Source: an uncultured Clostridia bacterium (GTDB taxonomy: Bacteria; Bacillota; Clostridia; TANB77; CAG-508). Taken from it: a stretch of 14,590 nucleotides of DNA. The stretch is taken from the NCBI GenBank assembly GCA_944388615.1, contig CALXJL010000035.1:1-14590 (forward strand), given 5' to 3'. This document shows positions 12,769-14,590 of this stretch, one piece after another; position 1 is the stretch's first letter, and each line of letters starts with the position of its first letter. The notes below the pieces were generated by a model. The model did no database searches, was not told where the DNA came from, and saw only the letters and a list, made by a program, of their open reading frames with translations. Position numbers and translations under genes: made by a program.

Positions 12769-13996
12769 ATGCAACTTCATTAATTTTAATATCTCTAACA
12801 TGTTCAATTTTTTCCCATTTAGTTTCTCTTTTAAATAAGCATTTAAAGTTTATAACTAACCATGATCCCATAAATATTGGGAAACAAAGTAAACCTTTTA
12901 ACATTGGCTTTATTGGTTTATTTTCCAATTTCATAATTATTAATCCTAATACTACTGGTAATACAAATGTTGGAACAAGATACCTCACATAATTTAGTAT
13001 TAAATCTGCACCAGTCATTCCATTCCCTAAATACATTATAAGATTTGCTAATAATAATACAATAGTTATTACAAACATTGGTATACTACCTAGTATATAT
13101 AATAATCCATCAAAATTCATTAGAGTCTTATGTTCTTTTACTGCTACTGCTAATTGTTTAGTATATTCTTTTATACATTGTATATGACCAACTGTCCATC
13201 TTGATCTTTGTGACCATGATTGTTTGAAGTCTACAGGTTGCTCATCATAAACAATTGCATCTGCTGCCCATCCTAACTTATGACCACTAATTATTCTTTG
13301 TAATGAAAATTCAATATCTTCAGTTAATGTTTTAGTCTTCCAACCATTTGGTTTTATTACATCAAAACGTACCATAAAACCTGTTCCATTAATTAATGGT
13401 GATAATCCTAGATTATATCTTGCTAAATGATAAAATCTATTCATTGTCCAGTAAAATATTGCATATCCACCAGAGACCCAATTATCTGTTGGGTTTTTAA
13501 TATCTCTATATCCCTGTACAACATCTTCACCTTGACATAATTTTTTATTCATATTCTTTAAAAAATTAACATCAACAATATTATCTGCATCAAAAACACA
13601 AAATGCATCATATGGTGCATCTTCTTCTATTTTCTGTTTCAAAAACCATTGAAGTGCATATCCTTTTGTTTTATGTGCCTCATCAAACCTTTTGTATACT
13701 ATAGCTCCTGCATCTTTAGCTATTTTAGCTGTTTCATCTGTACAATTATCTGCTATTACATATATATCATATAATTCTCTTGGATAATCTTGCTTTTTTA
13801 AACTTTCTATTAAATTTCCTACTACAGCAGCTTCATTATGTGCTGGTATAATTGCCATAAATCTATGATTTTTCTTTTCCTTTAATTTTTTATCTTTTAA
13901 TTTTACTAATGCACATATACTTACAATATTTTGATATAACCAGAATATTGCAATAACCCATACTAAGGCTTGTTGTAGAATATACAAATATTTCAT
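12767..13996 (-). CDS. Family 2 membrane glycosyltransferase, processive type
   Basis: The protein has an N-terminal membrane helix (about 5-31), a cytosolic GT-A domain and C-terminal helices (about 300-322, 340-355, 368-385). GT2 landmarks: MAIIPAHNEAAVVGNLIESL (47-66), VIADNCTDETA (80-90), the metal-binding FDADN (D136, D138), LSPLINGTGFMVR (198-210), LTEDIEFSLQ (224-233; E226/D227 catalytic region) and QRSRW (263-267). TED plus Q..RW is the pattern of processive synthases such as those for cellulose, hyaluronan or poly-N-acetylglucosamine; the polymer cannot be predicted here. GAGAGG lies seven bases before the ATG. No partner (deacetylase, cyclic-di-GMP PilZ domain, exporter) is adjacent. 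It is a single-gene unit with its own promoter and terminator between pnp and the sortase. Confidence 0.92.
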   Translation of the reverse strand: MKYLYILQQALVWVIAIFWLYQNIVSICALVKLKDKKLKEKKNHRFMAIIPAHNEAAVVGNLIESLKKQDYPRELYDIYVIADNCTDETAKIAKDAGAIVYKRFDEAHKTKGYALQWFLKQKIEEDAPYDAFCVFDADNIVDVNFLKNMNKKLCQGEDVVQGYRDIKNPTDNWVSGGYAIFYWTMNRFYHLARYNLGLSPLINGTGFMVRFDVIKPNGWKTKTLTEDIEFSLQRIISGHKLGWAADAIVYDEQPVDFKQSWSQRSRWTVGHIQCIKEYTKQLAVAVKEHKTLMNFDGLLYILGSIPMFVITIVLLLANLIMYLGNGMTGADLILNYVRYLVPTFVLPVVLGLIIMKLENKPIKPMLKGLLCFPIFMGSWLVINFKCLFKRETKWEKIEHVRDIKINEVA

Positions 13997-14048
13997 TTTT
14001 TTACCTCTCTTTTATTTATTTTTCTGTAGTTATATAATTTCGTATATA

Positions 14049-14077
14049 ATTATACTATTTATTGTATATTTTTGCAA
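14049..14077 (-). promoter_or_regulatory. Promoter of the glycosyltransferase gene
   Basis: On the minus strand TTGCAA (14077-14072), a spacer of exactly 17 bases, and a perfect TATAAT (14054-14049) form a near-consensus housekeeping promoter. The predicted start of transcription lies about 45 bases before the ATG. The element sits in the 111-base gap after pnp, where no pnp terminator is evident. Confidence 0.75.
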
Positions 14078-14107
14078 GTTTTTTTCATTTTTTGTTACTT
14101 TTTATTA

Positions 14108-14590
14108 TTATTCATCTTTGTCTTCATCTTGTTTTACTTCCAATGCTTTCATTGATAAATTAGCTCTTCCTTGTGAATCTATTTCTATTAATTTTACTGT
14201 TATCTCATCTCCAACAGATAGTACATCTTCCACTTTTTCTACTCTTTTACTTGAAATTTTAGAAATATGAAGTAATCCTTCTTTTCCTCCACCTAAATCA
14301 ACAAAAGCTCCAAATGGCATAATTTTTTCTACTATTCCAGTATATATTTTTCCAACTTCAAGATCTTTTGCGATTATTTCGATCATATCCAAAGCCTTAT
14401 TACCAGCTTCAATCTCTGTTGAATAAATACGAACTGATCCATCATCTTCTATATCTATTTTTACACCTGTTTCTTCTATTATTTTATTTATCATTTTTCC
14501 ACCAGGTCCTATTACATCTTTTATTTTATCTGGATTTATTTTAGTTGTGATAATTCTTGGAGCATATTTAGATATTTCTTCTCTTGGCTT
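14108..14590 (-). CDS. pnp: Polynucleotide phosphorylase, C-terminal 160 residues (cut by window edge)
   Basis: The frame is open to the right edge, and translation from 14590 begins KPREEISKYAPRI, so this is the C-terminal part of a longer protein (about 700 residues in the family). PNPase is a phosphorolytic 3'-5' exoribonuclease of the RNA degradation machinery. Seen here are the end of the core, the KH domain with KINPDKIKDVIGPGGKMINK and IIEETGVKIDIEDDGSV, and the S1 RNA-binding domain with VGKIYTGIVEKIMPFGAFVD, GKEGLLHISKIS and VGDEITVKLIEID. It ends with a short acidic tail. The ATG at 14494 lies inside the KH motif and is not the true start. The glycosyltransferase gene follows 111 bases downstream. 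Confidence 0.97.
   Translation of the reverse strand, partial: KPREEISKYAPRIITTKINPDKIKDVIGPGGKMINKIIEETGVKIDIEDDGSVRIYSTEIEAGNKALDMIEIIAKDLEVGKIYTGIVEKIMPFGAFVDLGGGKEGLLHISKISSKRVEKVEDVLSVGDEITVKLIEIDSQGRANLSMKALEVKQDEDKDE

Noticed and set aside
14108..14494. A separate small S1-domain protein starting at ATG 14494
   Set aside because: The frame is open to the right edge and upstream codons give the KH motif of PNPase; the ATG is internal.
1..14590. CRISPR array, tRNA, rRNA or riboswitch
   Set aside because: No regularly spaced repeats, no tRNA-like T-loop/acceptor patterns and no recognisable riboswitch core were seen by eye on either strand; a covariance-model scan was not possible.

Overview
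The window is AT-rich throughout (roughly a quarter to 30% GC by eye). It uses the standard code: TGA serves as a stop, for example in the sugar-phosphate isomerase-like gene, and Trp is TGG. Gene content and order (pyrH-frr-uppS-cdsA-rseP, pnp with KH and S1 domains, an LPXTG-anchored surface protein, a sortase, QueH, a U32 protein and strong GGAGG-type ribosome sites) point to a low-GC Gram-positive of the Clostridia, plausibly a gut or host-associated species. I cannot name the species from sequence alone.

Layout, left to right. 1-1690 looks accessory and partly decayed. It has the N-terminus of a RhuM-family protein running off the left edge, a single-pass membrane protein, a 54-codon remnant of a YhcG/DUF1016-type nuclease, a multi-pass membrane protein and an unassigned remnant. 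1692-5304 is a tight minus-strand cluster transcribed in the order surface protein, ruvB, RpiB/LacAB-like isomerase, queH. A REP-like palindrome sits between the last two genes. 5457-5621 encodes a 54-residue Cys-rich membrane miniprotein, divergent from a large U32-family gene (5714-8128). 8158-11893 is the conserved growth operon pyrH-frr-uppS-cdsA-rseP (UMP kinase, ribosome recycling, undecaprenyl and CDP-diacylglycerol synthesis, intramembrane protease) behind a good promoter. dxr, which usually sits between cdsA and rseP, is absent and a terminator-like hairpin occupies the gap. 12061-12702 is a canonical sortase on the plus strand. 12767-13996 is a processive-type family 2 glycosyltransferase with its own near-consensus promoter. 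14108-14590 is the C-terminal end of pnp, cut by the right edge.

Two genes share a sortase fold. The 12061 gene keeps the whole His/Cys/Arg set (H136, C198, R205). The surface protein at 3997-5304 carries a signal peptide, BspA-like leucine-rich repeats, a sortase domain and an LPQTG anchor, but Thr replaces the catalytic Cys while His and Arg remain at nearly identical spacing. It therefore looks like a sortase-derived display module on a wall-anchored LRR protein, and the intact sortase is an obvious candidate to anchor it. This is the most unusual object in the window. Others are the PDZ-less RseP, the missing dxr, the Cys-rich miniprotein and the decayed nuclease.
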